From an uncultured Eubacteriales bacterium (GTDB taxonomy: Bacteria; Bacillota_A; Clostridia; Saccharofermentanales; Saccharofermentanaceae), in the NCBI GenBank assembly GCA_900313405.1, contig OMQY01000049.1:1-6459 (forward strand): a stretch of 6,459 nt of DNA. The letters run 5' to 3'. The stretch's first letter is position 1, and each line of letters opens with the position of its first letter. This document shows, piece by piece, positions 1 to 6,151 of the stretch. Under the pieces are notes generated by a model. That model ran no database searches and was not told the origin of the DNA. It was given only the letters and a program-made list of their open reading frames with translations. Position numbers and translations under genes: made by a program.

Positions 1-420
1 CTCGCGGATCGCAGAATCAGTATCAACGACAACGAGCTTACCGATATTGTCGAGAGAGGCAAGATAATCGATCATCTCTCTTCCGTTATAATCTGACCCC
101 TTAAGTGCAGCCGTAACAGGCATTACGGGTCTGTCAGAAGTAATAACGGCACCCTTATCCTTAAGATATGGAAGCATCCTTACAGCCTCAGCAGGTTCGA
201 AAGCGATTATAAGATCAGCCTCGCCCTCAGCGATCAACGGAGACATAGCATCTGCCCCGATCCTGATATGACTGAACACACTGCCGCCACGCTGAGCCAT
301 ACCGATCGTCTCCGCGCTCTTTACGTCAACACCCTTCTTCATTGCAGCAGAAGAGATGAGCTTAGATGCAAGTACGGTTCCCTGTCCGCCGACTCCGCAC
401 AGAACGATATTGTGGCTCAT
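1..420 (-). CDS. iorB: Indolepyruvate:ferredoxin oxidoreductase, beta subunit (3' end cut by window edge)
   Basis: This is the small subunit of the enzyme that converts indolepyruvate and other aryl pyruvates, with CoA and oxidised ferredoxin, to aryl-acetyl-CoA, CO2 and reduced ferredoxin in the cytoplasm. The frame is open from the ATG at 420 to the window edge, giving 140 residues; family members are roughly 190 residues, so about the last quarter is missing. The N-terminus reads MSHNIVLCGVGGQGTVLASK, with the family's glycine-rich GVGGQG stretch. The second signature, MAQRGGSVFSH, lies near residues 41-51, followed by SPLIAEGEADLIIAFEPAEA. These features are typical of the gamma-type domain of 2-oxoacid:ferredoxin oxidoreductases. 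The start is well supported by AAAGGAGG nine bases upstream, inside the end of iorA. The gene begins one base after the iorA stop, so translation is probably coupled and the subunits made together. Which aryl pyruvate is preferred cannot be read from the sequence. Confidence 0.95.
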   Translation of the reverse strand, partial: MSHNIVLCGVGGQGTVLASKLISSAAMKKGVDVKSAETIGMAQRGGSVFSHIRIGADAMSPLIAEGEADLIIAFEPAEAVRMLPYLKDKGAVITSDRPVMPVTAALKGSDYNGREMIDYLASLDNIGKLVVVDTDSAIRE

Positions 421-421
421 A

Positions 422-2263
422 TCAGAGATCCTCCTTTGATATAGCGCCGACCGGGCATATCTGACTGCACAGGCTGCAACCGGTACAGAGGGTATCATCT
501 ATGGCTACTCTGCCGTCTTTTACGATAAGTCCGGGGCAGCCGATCTCTCTTATACACATCCTGCAGTCTATACACGAAGTAGTATCTACCGAGAGAGCCT
601 TCTCAGGTTTTACAAGTACCGCACATGGATGCTTGAAGATAATTGCTTTTACACCGGGCTTGTCAGAAGCGATCTTAACGGCTTCAACAGCCTCATCGAG
701 TTCCAACGGATCGACCGTAACGACATGTTCCACACCGCAGCCTCGAAGGACCGCTTCGATACTGACTTTCGATACGACTTCACCCATCATGGTCTTACCC
801 GTTCCCGGATGAGGCTGATGACCTGTCATGGCTGTAGTGGAATTATCAAGGACAATAAGCGTCATATCCGCCTGATTATAGACAGCGTTGACAACACCGG
901 TTATCGCTGAAGCGAAGAAAGTTGAGTCACCGACAAAAGCGAAACACTTTGTATCAGGATCAAGATGTCCTACTCCCTGAGCGATATTAACACCTGCGCC
1001 CATGCAAAGGCATGTATCTACCATATCAAGAGGCATGGCATTCCCGAGCGTATAGCATCCGATATCGCCGCAAAATATGGTCTTCTGTCCCTTCATTGCC
1101 TTTTTAACTGCATAGAAAGATGCTCTGTGAGGGCATCCGGCACATAACACCGGAGGTCTTACCGGAAGATCAGGCTTATTAACATCCGTGTCAGATGCAG
1201 GATCTTCTTCTGCCGGAAGGATATCACTCCCGAAGTCATTATACTTTTCGATAAATGTATCGATACATTTCTTAACATAATCTCTGCTGTTCTCACCGGC
1301 AGGCTTTACGGCACCGCTCAACTTACCGTGAATGATCGTAGGCAGACCGTACTTACCGCAGACATATGTGAGTTCCTTTTCGATAACAGGATCCAGTTCC
1401 TCGATGCACAAGACTTCATCAAGCCCCTCAAGGAATTTGACAGCAGCCTTTTCCGGGAACGGGAAAGGTGTGGCAACCTTGAACATGGCGGGTTTATCAT
1501 CACATGTCTTCACTACCTCGCGGGTATGCTGCCAACAGATACCGTGGGAAGCGATACCGATACGCGAATCAGTCTTGATCATCTCGTTATACTTGAGATC
1601 CGAGAATTCAAGTGATATAGCCTGATTACGCTGTTCGATCTTGGCATGATTGATAAGCGACAACTTCGGAAAGATGACCCATCTGGAAGGATCCTTGACA
1701 AAGCCTTCAGGGCTTATCTTTTTATAGTTCTCGGGCTCCTTGACCTCAACAGAAGCGTAAGCATGGCAGATCCTTGTAGTAGGTCTGAAGAAGACCGGTG
1801 TACCGTATTTCTCGGAATACTCGAAAGCATCCTGGATCATATTATATGCTTCCTGCGCCGATGTAGGGTCAAAGCAGGGTAGCTTCGAGAACGCGGCAAA
1901 GCATCTTGTATCCTGTTCTGTCTGGGAAGAGATCGGCCCGGGATCATCGGCAACCATAACTACCATTCCGCCCTTAACACCGACATATTCAAGGCTCATG
2001 AGGGGATCAGATGCGACATTCAGACCAACCTGTTTCATGGTGACCATGGTTCTGGCACCTGAATAAGAGGCACCGGCCGCAACTTCCATAGCAGCCTTCT
2101 CATTAACGGACCATTCAACGTAGATATCACCTGTCTTACGCTTTGCAACAGTCTCAAGAACCTCAGTGGAAGGCGTTCCGGGATAGCCGCACACCAGCGA
2201 CACACCGGCCGCCAATGCACCCATGGCTATTGCCTCGTTTCCCATCAGATACTCTTTATGCAT
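422..2263 (-). CDS. iorA: Indolepyruvate:ferredoxin oxidoreductase, alpha subunit (TPP and two [4Fe-4S] clusters)
   Basis: This is the catalytic large subunit of the aryl-pyruvate:ferredoxin oxidoreductase: decarboxylation on thiamine diphosphate (TPP), electron transfer through iron-sulfur clusters to ferredoxin, release as aryl-acetyl-CoA. At 613 residues it has full family length. The N-terminal domain starts MGNEAIAMGALAAGV with GYPGTPSTE at 26-34; Glu55 in WSVNEKAAMEVAAGAS is the likely cofactor-activating glutamate, by analogy with pyruvate:ferredoxin oxidoreductase. CAGCPHR (374-380) opens the second TPP domain, and GDSTFF (445-450) with the following VLDNSTTAMTG is the TPP/Mg2+ motif. 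The C-terminal ferredoxin domain carries Cys564, 567, 570, 576 (CX2CX2CX5CP) and Cys593, 596, 599, 603 (CX2CX2CX3CP), enough for two [4Fe-4S] clusters. It starts five bases after the citrate synthase stop with no clear Shine-Dalgarno sequence. Met7 is an alternative start, but family proteins usually have several residues before MGNEA, so the first ATG is kept. Substrate range is inferred from family only. Confidence 0.96.
   Translation of the reverse strand: MHKEYLMGNEAIAMGALAAGVSLVCGYPGTPSTEVLETVAKRKTGDIYVEWSVNEKAAMEVAAGASYSGARTMVTMKQVGLNVASDPLMSLEYVGVKGGMVVMVADDPGPISSQTEQDTRCFAAFSKLPCFDPTSAQEAYNMIQDAFEYSEKYGTPVFFRPTTRICHAYASVEVKEPENYKKISPEGFVKDPSRWVIFPKLSLINHAKIEQRNQAISLEFSDLKYNEMIKTDSRIGIASHGICWQHTREVVKTCDDKPAMFKVATPFPFPEKAAVKFLEGLDEVLCIEELDPVIEKELTYVCGKYGLPTIIHGKLSGAVKPAGENSRDYVKKCIDTFIEKYNDFGSDILPAEEDPASDTDVNKPDLPVRPPVLCAGCPHRASFYAVKKAMKGQKTIFCGDIGCYTLGNAMPLDMVDTCLCMGAGVNIAQGVGHLDPDTKCFAFVGDSTFFASAITGVVNAVYNQADMTLIVLDNSTTAMTGHQPHPGTGKTMMGEVVSKVSIEAVLRGCGVEHVVTVDPLELDEAVEAVKIASDKPGVKAIIFKHPCAVLVKPEKALSVDTTSCIDCRMCIREIGCPGLIVKDGRVAIDDTLCTGCSLCSQICPVGAISKEDL
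430..437 (-). promoter_or_regulatory. Ribosome binding site of iorB inside the iorA 3' end
   Basis: On the minus strand AAAGGAGG lies nine bases before the iorB ATG and overlaps the last codons of iorA (Lys-Glu). It is a near-perfect Shine-Dalgarno sequence and fixes the iorB start at 420. Ribosomes finishing iorA would arrive directly over it. Confidence 0.85.
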
Positions 2264-2268
2264 CTTGA

Positions 2269-3642
2269 TCAGATATCGAGTATGCCGCCACGCTCGTCAA
2301 TAGGAGTGTAAGGTCTTCTCTTGCTTACACACTTATAAGCAGGCCTCATGATCCTTCCGCCGGAGATAAGCTCCTCGATACGATGCGCACTCCAACCTGC
2401 AATTCTCGCGCAGGCAAACATAGGCGTGAAGAGCACCGGAGGAATACCGAGCATCGAATAAACAAGACCCGCATAATAGTCAACATTTGCACAGACGATC
2501 TTGTCTGACTTCTTTATCTCATGGAACACTTCAGGAGCAAGCTCCTCGACCTTAAGATAAAGATCGAAAAAGTCCTCCTTACCGCTCGCAACCGCCAACT
2601 CCTTGGCATAGTGCTTAAGGAGCTTAGTTCTCGGATCGGACAAAGTATAAACAGCATGTCCGATTCCGTAGATCAGTCCGCTCCTGTCAAAAGCTTCCTT
2701 ACGCATTATCTTAGCCAGATAATCCTTAACCTGACCGTCATTGTTCCAATCCTTAACATTCTCGCCGAGTTCGGTCATCATGGCATATGCCTTATTACTT
2801 GCACCGCCGTGCTGAGGTCCCTTAAGAGATCCTACGGCAGCTGCGATAACAGAATAAGTGTCAGAACCCGATGAAGATACTGCATGAGTTACGAACGATG
2901 AGTTATTACCGCCGCCGTGCTCTGCGTGAAGCGCCATGGCAAGATCAAGCACACGGGCTTCAAGCTCCGTGAACTCACCGTCAGGTCTGATGAGGTGAAG
3001 GATATTCTGAGCGGTGTTATATTCGGGCTTAGGGTCATGAATGAAAAGGCTCTGCCCCTCTACGTAATGGCGTCTTGCCATATAACCGTAAGAGATAAGG
3101 ACCGGGAACCTGGCGATAAGCTCGACACACTGACGGTAGACGTTCTTAAGATCAACAGAATCCGGATTCTCATCATATGAATAGAGAGCCAGAACACTTC
3201 TGGCAAGCTTATTCATAACATCAGGGCTCGGTGCCTTAAGGATCATATCCTCGGTAAAACCTGCCGGAAGCGGCCTTCTCGAAGACAGCAACTGATTAAA
3301 GTCGATAAGTTCCTGTTCTGTAGGGAGCTCACCCGTCATAAGAAGGAAAGCGATCTCCTCATAACCGAATCTCTTCTGATAGAAACCGTTTACGAGATCC
3401 GTTACTTCATAACCTCTGTAAAAGAGCTTACCTTCAACGGGTACACGTTCTGCATCATCGACGATATAACTCATTACCTCACCGACCTCTGTAAGGCCGA
3501 CAAGAACACCGGTACCGTCATTGTTACGGAGACCGCGCTTAACATTATATTTTGTATAAAGCTCAGGGTTGATCTTCGACTTGTTCGAAGCCGCCCTTGT
3601 CATGGATGCAAGTATAGCATCATTACTATGAGAGTCCGACAT
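2269..3642 (-). CDS. gltA: Citrate synthase (clostridial type)
   Basis: The protein condenses oxaloacetate with acetyl-CoA to citrate, the first step of the oxidative tricarboxylic acid branch leading to 2-oxoglutarate and glutamate. It is 457 residues from the ATG at 3642. Catalytic residues known from the pig and E. coli enzymes are present: His278 in GPQHGGAS, His329 in GIGHAVYTLSDPR, Asp388 in NVDYYAG. Arg338 of DPR and the HAEHGGGNNSS block (239-249) match oxaloacetate-binding segments. The N-terminal extension with ELYTKYNVKRGLRNNDGTGVL and the C-terminal GRIMRPAYK resemble long citrate synthases of anaerobic clostridia rather than E. coli GltA. An in-frame GTG nine bases upstream (3651) would add MFV, but it sits only two bases from the GAGGAG ribosome site, whereas the ATG is 11 bases away, so the ATG is preferred. 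It is first gene of a probable operon with iorA and iorB. A 2-methylcitrate synthase activity cannot be excluded. Confidence 0.95.
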   Translation of the reverse strand: MSDSHSNDAILASMTRAASNKSKINPELYTKYNVKRGLRNNDGTGVLVGLTEVGEVMSYIVDDAERVPVEGKLFYRGYEVTDLVNGFYQKRFGYEEIAFLLMTGELPTEQELIDFNQLLSSRRPLPAGFTEDMILKAPSPDVMNKLARSVLALYSYDENPDSVDLKNVYRQCVELIARFPVLISYGYMARRHYVEGQSLFIHDPKPEYNTAQNILHLIRPDGEFTELEARVLDLAMALHAEHGGGNNSSFVTHAVSSSGSDTYSVIAAAVGSLKGPQHGGASNKAYAMMTELGENVKDWNNDGQVKDYLAKIMRKEAFDRSGLIYGIGHAVYTLSDPRTKLLKHYAKELAVASGKEDFFDLYLKVEELAPEVFHEIKKSDKIVCANVDYYAGLVYSMLGIPPVLFTPMFACARIAGWSAHRIEELISGGRIMRPAYKCVSKRRPYTPIDERGGILDI

Positions 3643-3653
3643 AACGAACACTG

Positions 3654-3659
3654 CTCCTC
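3654..3659 (-). promoter_or_regulatory. Ribosome binding site of citrate synthase, deciding the start
   Basis: GAGGAG on the minus strand lies 11 bases before the ATG at 3642 and only two bases before the in-frame GTG at 3651. The two-base distance is too short for initiation, so the site argues for the ATG. It begins five bases downstream of the 17-bp palindrome, close enough for a folded or protein-bound palindrome to affect ribosome access. Confidence 0.7.
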
Positions 3660-3664
3660 TCTAT

Positions 3665-3681
3665 CACGGATCAGATCCGTG
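3665..3681 (-). promoter_or_regulatory. Perfect 17-bp palindrome in the citrate synthase leader (candidate operator or leader hairpin)
   Basis: The plus-strand sequence CACGGATCAGATCCGTG consists of two exact 8-base inverted arms around one central base. It lies about 20-36 bases downstream of the transcription start predicted from the nearer promoter and just before the ribosome binding site. Such a site suits a dimeric repressor acting as a roadblock. A one-base loop would strain an RNA hairpin, although fewer pairs could form with a larger loop. It has no T-run after it and is not a terminator. The binding protein is unknown. Confidence 0.55.
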
Positions 3682-3707
3682 CGATTATGCTATTTCCGCA
3701 CCCTGAA

Positions 3708-3736
3708 ATTGTAGATTTACGGCATGTTTTTGTCAA
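3708..3736 (-). promoter_or_regulatory. Sigma-70/sigma-A-type promoter of the citrate synthase-iorAB operon (downstream promoter, P2)
   Basis: On the minus strand a perfect -35 box TTGACA (3736-3731) is followed after exactly 17 bases by the -10 box TACAAT (3713-3708), one mismatch from consensus. The expected start of transcription is about 3701, giving a leader of roughly 59 bases before the ATG at 3642. No extended -10 TG is present. This is the best promoter in the window and separates the citrate synthase-iorAB unit from the lipoprotein gene upstream. Confidence 0.82.
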
Positions 3737-3765
3737 TTATATAAGACGCACAAACATTATCGCAA
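3736..3765 (-). promoter_or_regulatory. Possible second, overlapping promoter upstream of citrate synthase (P1)
   Basis: A perfect -10 box TATAAT (3741-3736) is preceded after 18 bases by TTGCGA (3765-3760), which matches four of six positions of a -35 box. Its last base is also the first base of the TTGACA box of P2, so polymerase could not sit on both at once. The expected start is about 3729. The weak -35 makes this less certain than P2, and the A/T-rich TATAAT may simply be upstream sequence of P2. Confidence 0.4.
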
Positions 3766-3794
3766 AATGGCTGTTTCATTGAGCAAACGGATCT

Positions 3795-6101
3795 TTAACC
3801 TCTCTCGTTGATGATAGTTGAGCAGCGGTCTTCTATTATCGGGATAACCTCGTCCAGAGTCTTCTGACCTGCGAAGTAAGGCTGGATCTCCTCGAACATC
3901 ACCTTCAGGATATCAGGATCGCAGTAAACACTCGGAAGCGCCGAATCCATTGCATCGCAATACCAGTCCGTAGCACGTGTATCAAGCACATCAGGTCCTT
4001 CATCCCAATCGGCTATCGGCTCATAATTCTCTGCTTCCTCATTATTCCGGGCAATACTCTCAGCAATAGCATTTCTGGACACTTCTCTCATGACAGAAGG
4101 CCATCCGCTGTTGATCTGACTCTGGATATCTTCTGACAACAGGAGTTTTACAAATCTCCATGCAGCATCTCTGTCTGCACAGGCTTCTGAGATAGCAGCA
4201 GAATAGACTGTTCTCATCCTGTGTGCCATTCCGTTCTGCGAAGGAAGTCCCATGAGTGTATCTCCGGAATGGGTAAACTCACCCCAATTTAACGAATAAA
4301 CACTGAAATATGCGTTCTCACAATAAGTATCACCAAGATATCCGGCATTTTCAGGAAGTGTAAGACAGTATTCGGCAAGAGCACGGAATTCGTCATTATC
4401 GAGCTGCGGCCTGCCGGCATCATCCGACAACTGCGGATAGAGGTTCTCGAACAATGTCAGGAAATAGCTGAGCCTGCCGTTCTCCATCCCGATCGCATCC
4501 GTACCGTTACAGCCTTCCGAAACAAACTGTCTGTATTCATCGTAAGTAGGTTCTGTTATCGAATAGCCTGTCGCATCAGCGTAATAGAGAACACCGTAAG
4601 GCTGAGCCGCTAATGCTATCTGATAAGGATTACCCTCGAAAACATTATTGAAATACAACGATCTGTCGATCCCGTCAGGACCATCGATATATGATGTCAG
4701 GTCAACGAGACAGTTATCGCTGTTGAGCAGCGAGAACGAGTGACCGTTAAGTATGATATCCGGCCCGTCTCCCGCCAGCAGATCGAACATCAGCTGATTA
4801 CTGAGCCCGGAGTCTGACGTCAACCTGTCAAGCTTACCTTCATCAGAGAAAAAGTATTCAATACCGCCATCAGTCTCTATCGGATCCACTTCATATCTTC
4901 TGTCCATTACCAGATAGGCATTAGGATCCGTCTCATTAAACTGACGTATAGCTTCAGCTATTCCATAATCAAAAGCCTGGTCAAGTTCGACAACTCTGAG
5001 CATGGTCTTGCCCTCATAAGGGTTCGTATCAGATGCAGTCAGTTCCATAGTCTTCATTGCCATATTATTGTTGTCGATGCAGACTATTCCAAAAAGTACG
5101 ATCCTCTCACCGTCTACGAATACAGGCTTCATACTCATTGCATCATATCGGTTTACATTGCATTTATCGAGATTCATCAGTTCTTCAACCGTACCGGTCG
5201 CGGCATCATACTCACTGATCGTGAAGCCGTCTGACAGGAGTATGCTGCCTCCGCACTGACAGGCATTCCAGAGGAATGACGTATCATCGAGAGGATTAGA
5301 TTCCATAGTCTCTTCATTTACATATATCGCCTTGTCGTTACCGAGCTGATCATAGCCGAACAGTATGCATTCATTATCTGACACACCGTAAACAGAATGG
5401 GCTCCGGTCATTCCCGCCTGAGTCAGGGCAGGAGTAAGATCAGTCTGAGTGCATTTGTGATCCTCATCCATTGTTATAACACTCACAGAGGAACTGGTTG
5501 CATCAAGCCACGACAGAACATAGATCTTAACAGTCTGATCATCAGTCACGCCGACATATGGTATCGTATCCGACATCGTAAGATAGAGATTAAGGTCAGT
5601 CAGTTCTTCCCACTCTACAAACGTTTCAGCATCAGAGTCATATGGTGCCAGATAAAACTTATTATCCCTGTCCATCAGCAGGCAGTTGACCGTATCGTCA
5701 ACAACAAAGAATCTGGGATTGATATAATCATTATTACCCGAAGGAGGTATGATATCACTGTTGATATCAACACTAATAAGAACATTCCCATCGCGATCAA
5801 ATTCTTCGAGCTTACGTGTCTCATCGTTCCCGTAATAGATCATCTCATCTACAAGAAATACATCCCCGTCCGTATAGATAAGACCGTCTGTCGTTCCACC
5901 GTTAGTACCGTATCCGTTACAGTCGGACATATCAAGGAGCGTAACCTCTCTTGAATCAAACCATTCTACTGATGCCAGTTCACCCGAAGACTTATTCTCT
6001 TCATCCTTTGTTCCTGAACAGGATGTAAACATCAACGCAGACATCGATAAACTGAGAACCATTAATAATGATGCTGTTCTCTTCATACCACTAAACTTCA
6101 T
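3795..6101 (-). CDS. Large lipoprotein with C-terminal extracellular solute-binding domain
   Basis: This is a predicted membrane-anchored exported protein of 768 residues, probably the ligand-capturing part of an ABC importer or a surface sensor. A signal peptide (basic MKFSGMKR, then hydrophobic TASLLMVLSLSMSALMF) ends at FTSC, with Cys28 the likely lipidated residue; Phe at the -3 position is a slightly unusual lipobox. Residues from about 43 to 360 match no domain I recognise, but short strand-rich segments such as LEEFDRDGNVLISVDI suggest a propeller-like beta fold (inference). From about 368 the sequence resembles family-1 solute-binding proteins: AIRQFNETDPNAYLV, LMFDLLAGDGPDIIL (437-451), CLVDLTSYIDG (464-474) and the late AWRFVKLLLSEDIQSQ (647-662). 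Typical solute-binding lipoproteins are about 400-550 residues, so this one is enlarged. An in-frame ATG at 6155 overlaps the preceding gene and would bury the signal peptide; AGGAGGGG eight bases before 6101 fixes the start. No permease or ATPase gene is in view, so the ligand is unknown. Confidence 0.82.
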   Translation of the reverse strand: MKFSGMKRTASLLMVLSLSMSALMFTSCSGTKDEENKSSGELASVEWFDSREVTLLDMSDCNGYGTNGGTTDGLIYTDGDVFLVDEMIYYGNDETRKLEEFDRDGNVLISVDINSDIIPPSGNNDYINPRFFVVDDTVNCLLMDRDNKFYLAPYDSDAETFVEWEELTDLNLYLTMSDTIPYVGVTDDQTVKIYVLSWLDATSSSVSVITMDEDHKCTQTDLTPALTQAGMTGAHSVYGVSDNECILFGYDQLGNDKAIYVNEETMESNPLDDTSFLWNACQCGGSILLSDGFTISEYDAATGTVEELMNLDKCNVNRYDAMSMKPVFVDGERIVLFGIVCIDNNNMAMKTMELTASDTNPYEGKTMLRVVELDQAFDYGIAEAIRQFNETDPNAYLVMDRRYEVDPIETDGGIEYFFSDEGKLDRLTSDSGLSNQLMFDLLAGDGPDIILNGHSFSLLNSDNCLVDLTSYIDGPDGIDRSLYFNNVFEGNPYQIALAAQPYGVLYYADATGYSITEPTYDEYRQFVSEGCNGTDAIGMENGRLSYFLTLFENLYPQLSDDAGRPQLDNDEFRALAEYCLTLPENAGYLGDTYCENAYFSVYSLNWGEFTHSGDTLMGLPSQNGMAHRMRTVYSAAISEACADRDAAWRFVKLLLSEDIQSQINSGWPSVMREVSRNAIAESIARNNEEAENYEPIADWDEGPDVLDTRATDWYCDAMDSALPSVYCDPDILKVMFEEIQPYFAGQKTLDEVIPIIEDRCSTIINERG

Positions 6102-6109
6102 AACAATAT

Positions 6110-6117
6110 CCCCTCCT
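6110..6117 (-). promoter_or_regulatory. Ribosome binding site of the lipoprotein gene
   Basis: AGGAGGGG on the minus strand lies eight bases before the ATG at 6101, an ideal distance. It rules in favour of that ATG over the in-frame ATG at 6155 and places the signal peptide at the N-terminus. Confidence 0.85.
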
Positions 6118-6141
6118 GTCGTCTTCTGTAATAAAGACGAC
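6118..6141 (-). promoter_or_regulatory. Hairpin abutting the lipoprotein ribosome binding site
   Basis: On the minus strand GTCGTCTT, an eight-base loop TATTACAG and AAGACGAC form a perfect 8-bp stem. The stem ends on the base immediately before AGGAGGGG. It fills most of the 50-base gap between the methyltransferase stop and the lipoprotein start. No U-run follows, so it is not an intrinsic terminator. It could stabilise a processed 5' end, tune translation or be a protein-binding palindrome. Confidence 0.5.
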
Positions 6142-6151
6142 CCGATGTATG

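Noticed and set aside
564..573. Unusual spacing in the first iron-sulfur cluster of IorA (CX2CX2CX5CP) as evidence of a damaged cluster
   Set aside because: All four cysteines are present, and extended spacing in this position is, to my knowledge, usual for IorA proteins. The coordinates given here are protein residues' approximate labels; the DNA lies near 450-575.
3749..3776. Weak inverted repeats (AAACA/TGTTT, CATT/AATG) after the lipoprotein gene as a terminator
   Set aside because: The two pairings conflict, are A/T-rich and lack a following T-run; they also overlap the promoter region.
5397..5954. 185-codon open frame on the plus strand opposite the lipoprotein gene
   Set aside because: It lies wholly within a well-supported minus-strand gene, shows no family motif and has no ribosome site I can identify. 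Other plus-strand frames at 501-910, 965-1147, 1328-1882, 2521-3180 and 5068-5259 were dropped for the same reason.
6118..6141. Hairpin as intrinsic terminator of the methyltransferase gene
   Set aside because: The stem is followed directly by a purine-rich ribosome binding site, not a U-run.
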